A stretch of 64,000 bases of DNA from Stichopus chloronotus (Eukaryota > Echinodermata > Holothuroidea > Aspidochirotida > Stichopodidae). This document shows, one piece after another, positions 33,984 to 46,418 of this stretch. A model generated the notes under the pieces. The model saw only the letters and a program-made list of their open reading frames with translations. It did no database searches and was not told where the DNA came from. The DNA lies in NCBI GenBank assembly GCA_021234535.1, contig CM037842.1, forward strand, positions 12,460,010-12,524,009. Reading direction: 5' to 3'. Position 1 is the stretch's first letter, and the number at the start of each line of letters is the position of its first letter. The position numbers and the translations under genes were made by a program.

Positions 33984-34117
33984 CTGACATCTGAAGACGA
34001 AAACGACTGGTAGAAGACAAGAGCAAGAGTTCCATTCATGTGTATCAAGTAATCGAACGACAACGGTTTTATTCAGATGAGCTAATAGCCCAGCGAACAT
34101 TTCCCCTCTGGGCTCAC

Positions 34118-34251
34118 TGAAAGGATTTGGTCACTTCCATCCATGAGAGTTTCAGTTGCATTTCCATCAGATTTAACTTCCCAACGAACAGAAATGTCCC
34201 AGGCATACATTTTCCCTTCTGGAATGAGTAGACAAAGACGGAGAGCTCCTT
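34118..34251 (-). CDS. Ig-like domain, first exon (strands B-C')
   Basis: An open frame ending at donor GTGAGC (phase 0) encodes GALRLCLLIPEGKMYAWDIS, VRWEVKSDGNATETLMDGSD, QILS. The L-R-L-C strand followed about 15 residues later by V-R-W-E-V matches the B-strand Cys and C-strand Trp of Ig domains. The start is uncertain: possible acceptors are at 34252 and 34249, and a stronger pyrimidine-rich one inside the exon (TCTACTCATTCCAG) would remove the Cys. A partial duplication of CCAGA(A/G)GGGAAA lies just after the donor. Confidence 0.35.
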
Positions 34252-37200
34252 CTTCGTCACATACATACCGTGAGAAATCGATTGAGCATGTGCATGTGGC
34301 CGACGTTTACCTCAGAATTACATTGACCAATGATGTTATCATTCTTCGTAGACCATGGCCATTTTTAAACAGTTTGTCAACAAGTGTGATCGTAAAAGAC
34401 GTGCTGTACCAAGTTCATTAAACGAACACCTATATATCTTGTCTCTTGCTCAATTACTGAGTTTCACATTGGCTAGTGATATCGTTTTTTCTGAAGACGA
34501 ATATACAGGCTACCAAAATAAAACCCTCCAGGAAAAAAAAAATCTCAAATGTCTTTGAAATAAAGGTTGCATAAACAAAGGATTAACATAAGACATATCG
34601 TAGGAGTCCAACTCTTGATGTCACAAATTTGCATACTGAGCCAATGTTTATTCATATTAAACAGCTGTGAGACATTAATTTGCCTGTAAATTGGTCAATC
34701 TATGACCAATGTTCATGGAATTTAGGGCTATTTTCAATGCTGAGTGCACCCAATACCCAATAAAAATGTCATTTTCATGTCACACGACCTTTAAATAAAC
34801 TCATCCAGTTGTACCAGAAACCTGGAATATATATATACTCCATACAGCTGTGGTGCACTTAATAACTTCTCACATTTGACACAAGTGGCACCACAAAATG
34901 TATGACAAAATGAAAATAACGGTGTCGCGCAGAGAGCTAAAATTAAATTCTTGGTTGCTGCCCTGCGTTAACTAGTTCTCTTGGAGAGTGGGCCAGACTT
35001 ACTAGCCTGGATCGCGTATTTTCTGTTGTTAAACAAAGTGGGGAAATGTTAAGCCTCTAAAGGGATGCGGTGAGTAAGGCGTCTCCTGTGAAAAACAGGC
35101 AGTTGCCGCACATCTTGCAACGGGGATGGACTAGACTTGAGGAACAAGCTTCGACCTTTATTTGCTGCCAAGAGCAGATTTACCATTTAGGGTAATATGT
35201 TTACGTCTACCGTGAAGACAAAATAGAAAGCAATTCGTCGCAGAGGTCGATTATTGCAGTGAAGATATCGTCGTTGAGGTCGATAATCTAAGAAAATAAA
35301 AGTACAAATGGTCTGGAGGTTCCGGGCAGTTAAACCCCACCTTACGAGATTGGAAAGTCAATTCAATGTAAAAAAAATCACTCCGGACATCCGTAAGTTG
35401 TATTCATAACTTTATTACTAGCAAGGATTTACAGGGCACTGGTAAAAAGTGGATATAATAGTATTTCTCAATGTAGGGTCATGGTGAAAAATTTAGAAAG
35501 CACGGTATTGATGGGAAAATGGTTTAGACAAGCAATGAGTGTAAGTAAATGCAAGACCAAAAGTGATGCACAGGGTGCATTAAGTGTAAACGAAAACGCA
35601 AAAGTCGTGAAATGTAAGAGATGTGAAAATGAAACAAGACGACAAGTAGTAAAATGTACTTAATGTATTATCACAGAATCTACAAGAAATGTATTTTGAG
35701 GAAGAGAGAAGTAAGTGTGTATTGAGAAAAATATTGAGTGTTTTGGTTGATGAGAGCAATACCATATTTTACTACATGACAGTTCCGCGCCCTAACATCA
35801 AGGATGTTCAGATCTCTCACATGTGTACATTTTGAACATCTGAGGTTTGATGATTTCATAACTTCATTTGATTGTTTCAAGAGCGGAGGATAAAATAAAG
35901 ATAATGTAGGGTTTCTGAAATGGTATTTAAAGCATGTGCAGACCAACAGGAGACCCCCTCCCTTCAAATTACGTCACAACGTATCATACGAACAAGTGAG
36001 GGCGCTAGAAAGACAAATGTCTCCTTTGTAAGGGCTGTATGTTGGCATGAAGATGCCGTCCATTGTTATATGACGAATGTATGCTAAGTTGTCACATTGG
36101 AAAATCCTCGGGAAGGAATTAGTCACTTGTGGTAAAAGGTTTTGGTTATGGTGATGCTAGTCAGGTGTTGTAATTTTATACATTCCACCAGGGTTTACAC
36201 GAGGAAATTTTGGCCCTTTACCTCGGCCACCACCCATACTGTACCTTCACTCATCTCATCAAGTTAGCGTATTCACACCCGGCCCCGGTCTTCCAAGGAA
36301 CAGCTACACACGTGACCTATTCTGGACGGGGAGTGATCGTCGAAAATAAAATCGCGTGCTTAGCCACCGGGTTATTACAACCAAACACCACTCATGCATA
36401 AACCCACTTTTAGCCAACGTGAAGGAGTTTCTCGCGAACCCACAAGTCTTGCAGTCTCAAGGCGGACGGTTTGGTTAATTTTCTTAATTTTCCATATTTG
36501 TAAAATGTATATATGTTCTTTGCGCAAACAAAACTCTTGCAACATGTAACACCATGGTACTACTATTTTCAAGTTGGCGTTGATGTGTTTACAGGGCTAA
36601 CCTTCAAGAACCTTCCGAACTCCGACCCGCATTCTGAACAACCTGTGACAAATGGAAAGTAATGAACTTACAATAACCTGAGTCGCCAGAACTATTTTTG
36701 ACTTTACTGCCTATGAACTTCTGGATTTTGAGTATAATTCTACAGACATCAATCTGCTCTACTTGCCCTAAAGGGTTCAAAACTTTACATTTAGACTACT
36801 GTTGTTATAGGCTGCATCACCTCTCTGAACACATTAGGTGTAGTTGAGGTATAGACCTAATGCTGTCTCCTGATATGGTCAAGATTCCGCAGTATACTAA
36901 CATTGGATAGATCCAATTGCCACGGGGAGAATCGAAATCGTTTCATCAGACTATTTATTATTACAAGAAATGATTTACAGTCATTAGTCACCCATGTCGT
37001 TGAATAATCGACGGTCTTTCAAAGACACCGTAATAAAAAAAAAAAAACGTGCATCGCCCTTGTACGCGTTTCACAATGTAAACAGCAACATTTTGATCTT
37101 GACTGGATTTCTTTCCTCTGCAAGGAATTGCGTGTCTGGTACAATAGCTATTGTACCATAGCCTAGTAACAGTAGCCTACAATGGATGCCTGATAACTCA

Positions 37201-40200
37201 GAGCATATTAACCAGTGCGTGGGCTATTGTCAATCGTCATGGTGATTTTAAGTGCTGATAATCATCCATGGAAGTAATGACCTTGATTTACAATTCATAG
37301 TGCATAGTGTTTGTTTGTTTTTCATAGTTTCCTTTTTTTCATAGTTTTTTTTTTTTTTTTTTACATTTAACGTAGATACAGCTCATAGTTCATACTGTAA
37401 CGGCGGAGTGATCAGGTTGTAGTTTATGTGTGATAATACAGTGCTTTATTCGTTTCACTAAATGTGCATCACTAAATGTGCTGCACCCTCCGACCATACA
37501 GATCAACTAGGCTGGAGGTGCGGCTTCAGAAGTACGCTTTTGATGCAAACCGTAAAAATGATCTTGATGCACTTTAAAAAGTTTCATTCTCGAATCCCAG
37601 GATAACCTTTTCCTCATGTATCCGATCCTGACCTTATGACTTCCCTTTTTTTCACTTTCTTTTTTTTTCTTTCTGCCGTTTCCGTTGTTTTCAATGTAGT
37701 TACTGACATTTTCGTTCCTCAGTTCACTGAATAGCCTCTTTTGCCCATCATAAACAACGATGGTTGTATACTTAAGTGTACAGAACGCTCAGCCAATGGT
37801 CCACCAATGGTTCTGCGGTCCTCAGTTGCAAACCATTGTAGGAGCTCCACTTAATCCTCCCCAGTTCTGATCCCCATAGTGCAAAATTCTGGGTCCTCCG
37901 GTGGTGTGGTATAGAATCATGCAGTATGGTATTTACTCATTACACCATAATTGCCCCTTCCCGTACACAGACAGTGTGACTCCAGCCAGAATAGAAGCTG
38001 AGACTCAAAATTCTGGCAACATGGTAAAAAAAAAATCAAAATTCGGGCAAAAATCCCCCATGAGCCCCACCCCTACCTCAGACATATTAACCTCCGTATA
38101 CGCCTATGGATGTACATTTAATAGCAAAGAAATAAACATCAAGCAAAGTTATTCCTTCCGGTTTTCCGTATACACACGTAATCACTTTACAAGGATTGTG
38201 CAATATGTGATATATAATGTGCGGGCAAGGGCTGTATGTTTATCTCCATCACTACAAATAAACGTCTGTAGCCTCCGATTTATTCTGTTAACGTTCCCAG
38301 TCAGCAGGCCTACACTGACTAGATTGTTTATGTTAACTGTCATGTTGCATCATGGCGACAAAAGTCGATAATAAAAAAAAAAAAGGCTAGGTATCTGAAT
38401 ATTCATCATCAACATGTTTTGTTGCTAGATTGTTCGATCTAACGTTCCGTGTACACTTTACAGCCAGTGAGGTGATTCCTTCTATCAGGTGTCGCTACGA
38501 ATCTAAACAGAATGCATGATGGTGAAACGGTCATTATGATTGGTTGCGCTGGACTCAATTCCCCAACCATAGATGGCATTAGCTCCCCGCTTTGGTTCGG
38601 TCAAGTGGAAACACGTTACATACGGTGGCCTACCACGGGGATTTCCCTTCAGCTTTGTTGTTTACAATTTAATTGCGACTTCGGCGTTTTATTACCGATC
38701 GTATTGCAGATATACGGAAGCCTTGATGGGCCAAGAAAAAAATATTAAAGTGATTTCGTGCGTAGGTAAAGAGTAAAAACATTGACATTTGATCTCCATA
38801 AGTTTGGTAAGGCTTTTAATTGCACCATTCAGACAATCTGGGAAAATAAGTAGGTCTAAGTTGGTTAACGTTGTCATATGATTTCAAATTCTTCCAGCGT
38901 TACGACAAAAAGTGTAAATACGATAATGAAGTGGTTGACAGTTTTAATTCAAATCATTGATGTGCTTATTTGAACAAGCGAATTGGAAGAATACTAGTAT
39001 TGAATATCAGTTAGTCAAAACAACTCAGGATCACTGACGCCTATGTTGCATATTCATGATGTAGGCGCTTCGAGTTAGAACCGTTAATTTTCAAGTATAT
39101 GATTTCTCATTTTTACCGTTTTTATACTTTTCAAATTAGTTTCTGTCATTTTCCTTCATTGAAAGACGTAGTCCGTTCATGTTCAACCTCACGTGTACAT
39201 TTAAAAATAAGAAAAAGTTAAGATCAAACATAATCTTATCATTCTGGTTTTTTTCAGTATATACGCAATCACTTCAAAGTCGTTCTTAAGAAGCTAAGTT
39301 GCATTCCTCAAGTTCTTCCAACATTTTACTTTCCGTTTGTTTTAAAGATGAAACATGAGTTGAAGAAGCAATCGCTTGGTGATCTACCTTTGATCTTTGT
39401 AAGTGTTTCAGGGAAGAAAAAGTAGAGCAAAAAATCAGATGTCACACCATTTGAAAGAGAACTATGAACTCATTTCCCAGATATTTTAATATGAAAATTT
39501 TCTTATTTTTGTCAACATTTTTGTTGGTTCTTTAAAATTTGGACTTTAAAAGAAAGCATTGCAGTGAGCCATCTTTACTTGAAATCGAACAAACCAATGG
39601 GAACTGATAAACTGATGTATCCAAAATTAGGGCGTAAACTATGTTTTTTTTATTTCTTTTCTTTTTTTTTTTGGTAGTGGCTGCAACACATTCTGTGGAA
39701 TTTGACTGTCACTGACAAGTTTCAAATACATATTCCAGCTTTAAATGTTATTTTATCTTTTCTTGGTCATTCACTCATTGCCAACCTTTTAAAATGTGGC
39801 ACAACTGATTGTCCCCAAACAAAAACTGTATCCCGTCTCATATTATATACATATGGGATAGTATGATGCTTTCAAAGAAGTGTGTGTAAACCGTTTCTTC
39901 CCCATGTTTTCCCAAGCATGTTTTCTCTACACCTGGTCACTACTTACATACCTTGCATAAATATGTAAATTATATATTATTAAGTGTAATCGCCCATTTT
40001 TCGGGTGATTGGTTTGACGTATTTTCTTGATTTTGTTTTTGCAGCATAGTATTATATACACACACAAATTACTATAGGGTACTACTTCATGGTGAAGGGA
40101 AATTAACGGTGATCTGTGGAAAGGAAGTAAAGTTGACGGCGTATATTCCTAGTGGAAGTTACGAACTAGGAAAGTTGCATACATATAAGAGGGAATACCT

Positions 40201-40670
40201 GTCGCACGAAAGAATCCATACTTGAGCTTGCGCTGGCAAATTAAGTTAAAAAACATCGAGTAACCATTGCGAGTAATCTTAAAGTAAAATTACATGACGT
40301 CACTGAATAGAGAGACAGAGAGTAAGAAGAGGAGACGGGAGAGACTTGGTGTGGAGACAGATCGCATTATATTACTCTATTCGCACTCCAAATAAAATAG
40401 AGTGTATTTTCATGTAACCGTTCAAGTAGGTGATTACGGAAGCATATTACGGTCATTACTGCTGAAAGTGTTTGAGTGGGGGGGGGGGGGGGTCTGGAAT
40501 AAGACTTTCTCCTAAAAGTGCAGTAACCATCGTTTGGCGAGGAGGCTACAAGAAGAATTTTAATTTTGCAATCCCCTTTCCAGGTGGCCGGAAAGGGCAA
40601 TTCTAGGGTGTTTTAAGCTACATGTACCCAAACTTTAACAAACGGAGCTAGGGACAACGATTTATTTTAC
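34252..40670. other. Gene-poor region
   Basis: 6.4 kb without a supported exon. AT-rich, with poly(T) and poly(A) runs, a perfect 22-bp palindrome at 37137-37158 and a poly(G) run near 40478-40492. Open frames such as 37901-38371 have no splice, codon or domain support. Confidence 0.45.
37137..37158. repeat. Perfect 22-bp palindrome
   Basis: TGGTACAATAG at 37137-37147 is followed immediately by its exact reverse complement CTATTGTACCA. No spacer. Could be a cruciform or a binding site; nothing else around it explains it. Confidence 0.9.
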
Positions 40671-40757
40671 CTTTAGTGTGGTCCCTCGATTTGTAAGTTG
40701 TTTTCACTGAGAGGATTTGCCGCGCATGTTTCATTTCCCCACTTAGTGTGCTATTCT
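40671..40757 (-). CDS. Small internal exon, possible juxtamembrane/tail segment
   Basis: An 87-base exon (phase 1 in and out) with acceptor CTTTATTTTTAG and donor GTAAAA. It encodes NSTLSGEMKHARQILSVKTT then YKSRDHTK, polar and basic. The only downstream phase-1 exon found is 31267-31412. No domain. Confidence 0.4.
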
Positions 40758-41093
40758 CTAAAAATAAAGGAATGAAATTCACCCAGAAAGGAGAGTGTGC
40801 ATGGTCTGCTGTGGTATGGGTGGATTTGCACTGAATGCAGAGAACATTAATTCCAAATGGAGCGACATTTTGTACACGTGGAATGTTTTAATGAGCATTT
40901 ATCATATTAAATGGACATATTAGTTTTCCAAGTTTCAACAAAACTGTTTTTGCTAACTGTGCCAATTTCCTATATTTTCTTTGTTCAGTTTCACATGCAT
41001 AATTCTCTTAAAGGCGATTGGTCGTCACACTGATCTCTTTTATGACGTCATTCTCTTCTACAGTGACTCTGTGCAAACGCCACCAGGTTACGG

Positions 41094-41345
41094 TCACTCT
41101 TTGCAAGTAGCAAATGAAACATTGCCCAGATTGTGTGCGTATAAACTGCTATTATAATATAGTATCAATCTCTCTGTACACGGGTAAGTTCGAAGAGTAA
41201 CCGTACACTTGTCACGTTTCAAAGGACTGTAAGAACAAGTGACTTTATCATGATATTCAATAAGGACAGCTGCAATTTCTTTAAAGTCTGAGACGACTTT
41301 GACAGCGGTTAGCAAAGCAACATAGTTTCCTCCCTTAAAGAAGGT
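41094..41345 (-). CDS. Possible Cys-rich extracellular exon
   Basis: A minus-strand frame of about 80 codons with regularly spaced Cys (VTCSYSPL, DKCTVTL, YPCTERLIL, SFATCKE) and an N-glycosylation site (NSS), preceded by GGNYVALLTAVKVVSDFK. It reads like an extracellular beta-rich segment. An internal acceptor (GAAATTGCAG at about 41272) is possible. No convincing donor follows before the stop, so exon limits are uncertain. Could be chance. Confidence 0.25.
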   Translation of the reverse strand, partial: TFFKGGNYVALLTAVKVVSDFKEIAAVLIEYHDKVTCSYSPLKRDKCTVTLRTYPCTERLILYYNSSLYAHNLGNVSFATCKE

Positions 41346-41654
41346 TACCGTAAAATTGGTGGACCAGAATAGTAAGAGACAGTATATCGATCTTCCGTGT
41401 ATTTCCGTGCATCTCATATATCCATGTAAATTGTGTAGTGATCATCATTGACGTGGATGCGTTAATGAAATTGTGTTCATGTGTTTGTGTGTGGGAGGGA
41501 GGGGTCTGACCTAAAGCTTTTTCTCCTAAAGAGGGGTAAGCTAAGCGTGGAAGAATGGTTGCGCTCCGTCCTGCCCGGGGCTAAGTGTGGCGGGACGGAT
41601 CGCAACCCTTGGCGGGGAAGGTACAAGGAGATTATTAATTTTTCACCTTATGCT

Positions 41655-41671
41655 CCCCCCCCCCCCCCCCC
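41655..41671. repeat. Homopolymer of 17 C
   Basis: Uninterrupted C17, intergenic. Confidence 0.9.
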
Positions 41672-44015
41672 TCGCAAAGACGGAAAGGACAATTCCGGAG
41701 TGTTTTAAGCTGCATTGATCCCGCCTTTCTATAGGAATCTTATTTCTACAATTTCTCAGCAATAAGCGCAAATTAATTGATACAAAGTGGAAACACATAT
41801 CACTTGGATTGAAATGATACAAGAATCATTATGGAATTATGCATCCGCTTTTACGTATTTCCAGAGAAGTTGGTAAATATTGGGAGCTGAACAAACCCCC
41901 TCTCGTTTCTCTCTCCACGGTCGTTAGCAGACTTTAAGCATTGGGTCGGATTTGGGGAAAAAAACAACTAGATGACTCAATCAATGGGGCGACGGTCATT
42001 TCTCTACATGGACTCCGTCAAAGTAGAGCGCCACCTTTCGTTGGCACATACCGTACTGGAAATGAAACATTGTCTAATAAAAATATCTCTCGGATTGCTG
42101 AAAATGACACTCTCCAGTTTTTCTCTCCTTGTTAAGTTAAGAAATTTAAACTTCCTGTAAAAAATAATGTGGTTTGTTCTGTTAATTTGCTTTTCTTTTT
42201 TTTTTAATTCCACGTTACAAAGAGTGGGGGAGACTTGTGTCTCAATAAGATAGTTGAGAGGTGGTGTGAAACAACTCATGTCGCACACTGGAGAGAAACA
42301 GCCATGCAATGGTGTACGGGTTGAAAGATGTAATAAAAATAGAGGCAAAGAAATCCGTGTTTTGCCAACACAATGTTGAAGCGAGAAATAGGACAAGGGA
42401 TATACAAGTTGTTATTTCATTATATTATATATATTAAATATATATATATTATCATATATTTGTTACGAAGTTGTTAATAAAAAAGTTAATACTAATGATT
42501 TACACTTTACATAAACTTACATACGACCGTCAGGATGTGAACAACCTCGGCTAACGGATATGTGTAAGAGATGGTAATTACTAATTGCAATCTTTGCCAC
42601 TGACGTACAAAATATAAACTGTCATCAAATTGTAATAAAACGCTTATCACATGGAAAAAAAAAATCTATGCTGGTATTTACACCGTATTAGTATAAAAGT
42701 AATATTGCACTTTGCCCTCAGATATTACAAAAGGATATTGTCAATTCAATCTGGAATTGAGTGTTTGCTGACATACTATCCAGTCATTAAAATCGACTTC
42801 GGTGCATAGTTAAGAATTCGTATATCTTATCAAAAATTCCAAACAAAAAAGTAGCCTATATGGTTGAAAACTACTATCGTGGCTGGTTTCTACCTTCCAT
42901 TGTCGAATGGCTATGTGATCCTTTTTTTTGTCCCCTTCATATTGCATCAGCTACGTGTATTACATCAGTTTCGTATTTGCAGGACTTTTGTTTCTATTCT
43001 TTCGACACAATTGTTACTGCCGTCAACTGCCCTAAGATAAATATCAAGTCATAGACGTCATAGAAGTTTATTACTATCGATTATTAAAGGAGAATACAAA
43101 CTAAGAGTGGGAATTTTATATCAATTCTGTGCGAATGAAAATTTGAAAAAGTGAACTTGCATTTTTTTTTAAAATACTTGCAACCGTGTTAATTAGGAAG
43201 CTGTGACGTACACCTTACGTAATGTTTTGCACGTCTTTCTTCTTTGAGTATCGAAGTAGAAAGTGTAGAAAATCTAGTAAACAAGATGTGAACTGGATTC
43301 GTGGTAAAAAAGGTCTGCCAATGAAACATTCTACCTGAATGTGCCCGGGTAGAAGGTTTTATTCCTCGCTCTTACCTCTACAGATTAACATCGATGACCG
43401 TTGAATAAACAATATTCCATACTCAAGCAAAGTAGAGGAATAAAACATTTGACATATGAACGTTACCAGTGAAATGTCACCATGAGGAGAATACCAAAAG
43501 AAAAATTTCGGTTTCTCCTCTCTTCCTAGGACACTTTCTGACAGAACTTGTCGCAGGATTTTTTTTTTTTTTTTACCAGACGTCTGTTATGGAGATATGA
43601 TTATACCCGATTAGGAGGAACAAGACGTTAGGCAAGATGTATACAAAACTTACTTATCCTCCGTTAACTGTCAGATTACGTTCAAGGAGATACTGGAGGA
43701 TCGACAAAAAAAAATCATTATGTTATATGGAAACCATTTTCTCTCTCTTTACGCCCCTCTCTCTCTCTCTGCCATCTTTACTATTTTGAGTGCCATCGTA
43801 TTATTGAGCAGAGTACTTATAATTTTGGAAGCCTTAAACAGCCTACCCTTTCTCTATCTCCATCTCAGTGTGCCTCCGATAGATCATCAGAATTCTAGTC
43901 TGCTCCTATGTGGAAATGAATTTATTCCACATCATAAGGTAAAGGAAAATCAGTCTTATATCACTCTCATTTTCGATAACAAATGTGATGCCTTTACTTT
44001 TGAAAAGATAAGACC
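41672..44015. other. Intergenic region
   Basis: AT-rich sequence with a TA-rich patch at 42420-42460 and long T/A runs. No supported gene. Confidence 0.5.
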
Positions 44016-44033
44016 TTTATTTTATGTTTTATT
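44016..44033 (-). terminator. Poly(A) signals of the 247-residue gene
   Basis: Two AATAAA hexamers on the minus strand (plus-strand TTTATT at 44016-44021 and 44028-44033), about 150-170 bases beyond the stop codon at 44185. A normal position for a 3' UTR signal. Confidence 0.6.
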
Positions 44034-44184
44034 TTTCTTGTGCTGAGTTGTCAAAACAATTCTTGGAGTAAACACACAGAAAGTCAACTGAATGTTGCTT
44101 AAAGTTGCCTGTCTTAAAGCATGTTGCCATGTCGTGAAGGAAACTTACACAACATTTCAAATTCAGTTCAAAGTAGTCACACGA

Positions 44185-44381
44185 TCAAATGTTCTCCGAA
44201 CTAAACAAAGTCGCTGGTGAGTTCACGACGGTGATTAAAACGACTGTGTCGGAGACTATGTCTATGGACAGTTTCTTGTACTCTGTTCGCAGAAGCTTAG
44301 CCGTCTCTTTCGAGTTAGTCCAAATGTGAAGGATTTGCTTGTGCCATCTCTCTACGACATTCCTGCTTGCATTTACTATTC
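44185..44381 (-). CDS. Unrecognised conserved-looking protein, exon 3 (C-terminus)
   Basis: A 197-base exon (phase 1 in after TTCTCTCCCTGAAG, stop TGA at 44187-44185). It encodes IVNASRNVVERWHKQILHIW, TNSKETAKLLRTEYKKLSID, IVSDTVVLITVVNSPATLFS, SENI: alternating amphipathic helices and a hydrophobic strand. It was found by splice and phase logic: the preceding exon ends with one base (Lys-Leu-Lys-Gly), which this exon completes. The three exons sum to exactly 248 codons, supporting the model. Confidence 0.7.
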
Positions 44382-45113
44382 CTTCAGGGAGAGAAAAAAG
44401 GGAAAGAAATAAATATCATTTACTTTTTTCATTCTCTGTTCAGTCCTAACAGCGGAGTGGGAATTTGAATTAGAAGATCCATACGAACAGAATGTTTCTT
44501 TGAACGTGACACAAGGCCACGCATGCACACGTATTGTGTTAACGTGTGTACCGTGTGTTTTTTAATGGTACCAGCAATAATATGATCCCGTGGTATAAAC
44601 ACGACGTCATTATTTCTTTCATAAAAGAAATTCTGGTATTGCAGAGAACTCAAATCAAGATGAACACTCTTTAAGTTCATTAGCTTAAAATACTATTACG
44701 CAACGAATGGGCTAACAATAACGAAGGAACGAATGATGCCTTATCCCTGATATAGCTGTCTACAAATGATAGGCCTACATAAAGTACAACAGAACAAAGG
44801 CAGCGGGAGGAGGAGGTGTGGGGTTGGGCCGATAAAGTCCCGCGGATCTCAAATGTAAATAAAATAAAGGTTCAATTTGGTTTACTGGTTTTACTATTCG
44901 ATTCTCTCAATGGATGTATACTCATGTTGCATTGATACATTTGATCAAGAAATTCCCATCAAATCAGTTTTTTTTTTTCGAAACTCGGATTATTTTCGTT
45001 GATTTTGACGTAATTGAATGTGTTGCCCGTTTCAATTTTTTTTGTTTTCATCAAGGATAGTGTCGCGGGGGTGGTTGAGGGGAGGAATGTGGGTTGTAGG
45101 CTTTAGTTCATAC

Positions 45114-45319
45114 CTTTTAATTTCTTGGTTAGTAGTTTCTCTGCGTCTTCCTGTCCGAATTCTCCTCGGTACTTCCATGCTCTTGTAACCGAGACCCCCA
45201 ACGTGTTATCATCTAATTTACAGGTGTAGTCAGTGATAGAGCCACCGGTCGGAAAATACTCGATTTCGGTCTCGGTTTTCTCCAATGTCGCCCCGAAGCA
45301 TCGGTGGAGCATCTCGTAG
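45114..45319 (-). CDS. Unrecognised conserved-looking protein, exon 2
   Basis: A 206-base exon with acceptor TTTTCGTCTCACAG and donor GTATGA. It encodes YEMLHRCFGATLEKTETEIE, YFPTGGSITDYTCKLDDNTL, GVSVTRAWKYRGEFGQEDAE, KLLTKKLK. The layout helix - E...E - D-Y-x-C - beta strand - V-S-V-T-R-A resembles uncharacterised eukaryotic proteins in which a D...(S)VTR pair is conserved. It faintly recalls the alpha-beta-beta core of PD-(D/E)xK nuclease folds, but this is only an impression. It joins exon 1 through a split Ser codon. Confidence 0.75.
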
Positions 45320-45938
45320 CTGTGAGACGAAAATTGAAGCAAAATTGCGAAACTGTTAACGCATGACAAAATACATGTTACTTCACAGAGTCGTCAAGGT
45401 AACTTAATTCAGTGCATTTGTAGTACAACTACGCAGGACGTAGCGTCAAGAGAAGGGATCATGGGGAGGTCGTTCGGTGGGGATTTCCTGTTAGGGCAGC
45501 GGTGGGGGGGGGGGGTTGGGAAGGGAGGGGTTTGTAAGTTATGGGTGGAAATAGAATTATCTCGTACTAAACTGCCCAAGGAGTGTTTTGCTATTCTTAA
45601 CATGGAAGAGGGGGGGGGGGGGGCGTGGCGTTGACAAGCATGGACCCATCATCAGACCATGGAATAAAATGTGTTGATAGTCTTACCGGGTGACTGACGT
45701 TATACTTATTATACCTTAACGTAAACGAAGCAGGGATTGTGAAAACGGACCGGTCCTAGTGGTTCAATTCATATATACCCCTCTTTGAGATGGAGAGAAA
45801 AAACTTTGCCGTGGAAAATTGCATGGCCTTTCCCCACCCTTTATCAAAACTTCCTACGCAATTAGTTAACTAATATAATAACGGACGAGATGAGACAATG
45901 ATGACGACGACGATGAATATGATAATGATGATGTTAAC

Positions 45939-45988
<50 letters not shown>

Positions 45989-46020
45989 CGACGACGAAGA
46001 CGGGTGATGATAATGCTAAC

Positions 46021-46096
<76 letters not shown>

Positions 46097-46115
46097 CTGA
46101 TGATGATGATGATTC

Positions 46116-46159
<44 letters not shown>

Positions 46160-46164
46160 GTGAC

Positions 46165-46200
<36 letters not shown>

Positions 46201-46418
46201 AATGATGACGATAAAGATTATGATGAAACCGACTATTGAATCATGCACGATCTGGTAAGGTTTCTTAAATGTAGGAAATTTCAAATACTGCTGCTCGAAT
46301 TAAGCTGATGGGCGAATTTATTTAAAGTAACATTATTATTATTTTTTTTGATTGACTGATGAAATACTATAAAAACAATAGTTATTTATAAGTTGGATTG
46401 GTTGACTCAAAATCTTAC
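45320..46418 (-). other. Intron 1 of the 247-residue gene
   Basis: 1.1-kb intron with runs of G at 45504-45515 and about 45610-45622, and the (GAT)n expansion at 45897-46235. The very long poly-Asp, poly-Met and poly-Ile open frames are artefacts of the repeat. Confidence 0.75.
45897..46235. repeat. (GAT)n trinucleotide expansion
   Basis: About 340 bases of GAT/ATC triplets with scattered GAC, AAT and TCT interruptions, lying in an intron. Confidence 0.97.

Noticed and set aside
37901..38371. 156-codon plus-strand open frame
   Set aside because: No recognisable domain, no splice or start context, biased low-complexity patches; consistent with chance in a gene-free region.
42421..42460. TA-rich patch as a possible inverted-repeat element
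   Set aside because: Simple AT-rich sequence; symmetry is explained by composition.
43720..44046. 108-codon plus-strand hydrophobic open frame
   Set aside because: Overlaps the 3' flank and poly(A) signals of the minus-strand gene; no homologous features or splice sites.
45898..46284. Poly-Asp, poly-Met and poly-Ile open frames
   Set aside because: Artefacts of the (GAT)n repeat, which lies inside an intron.
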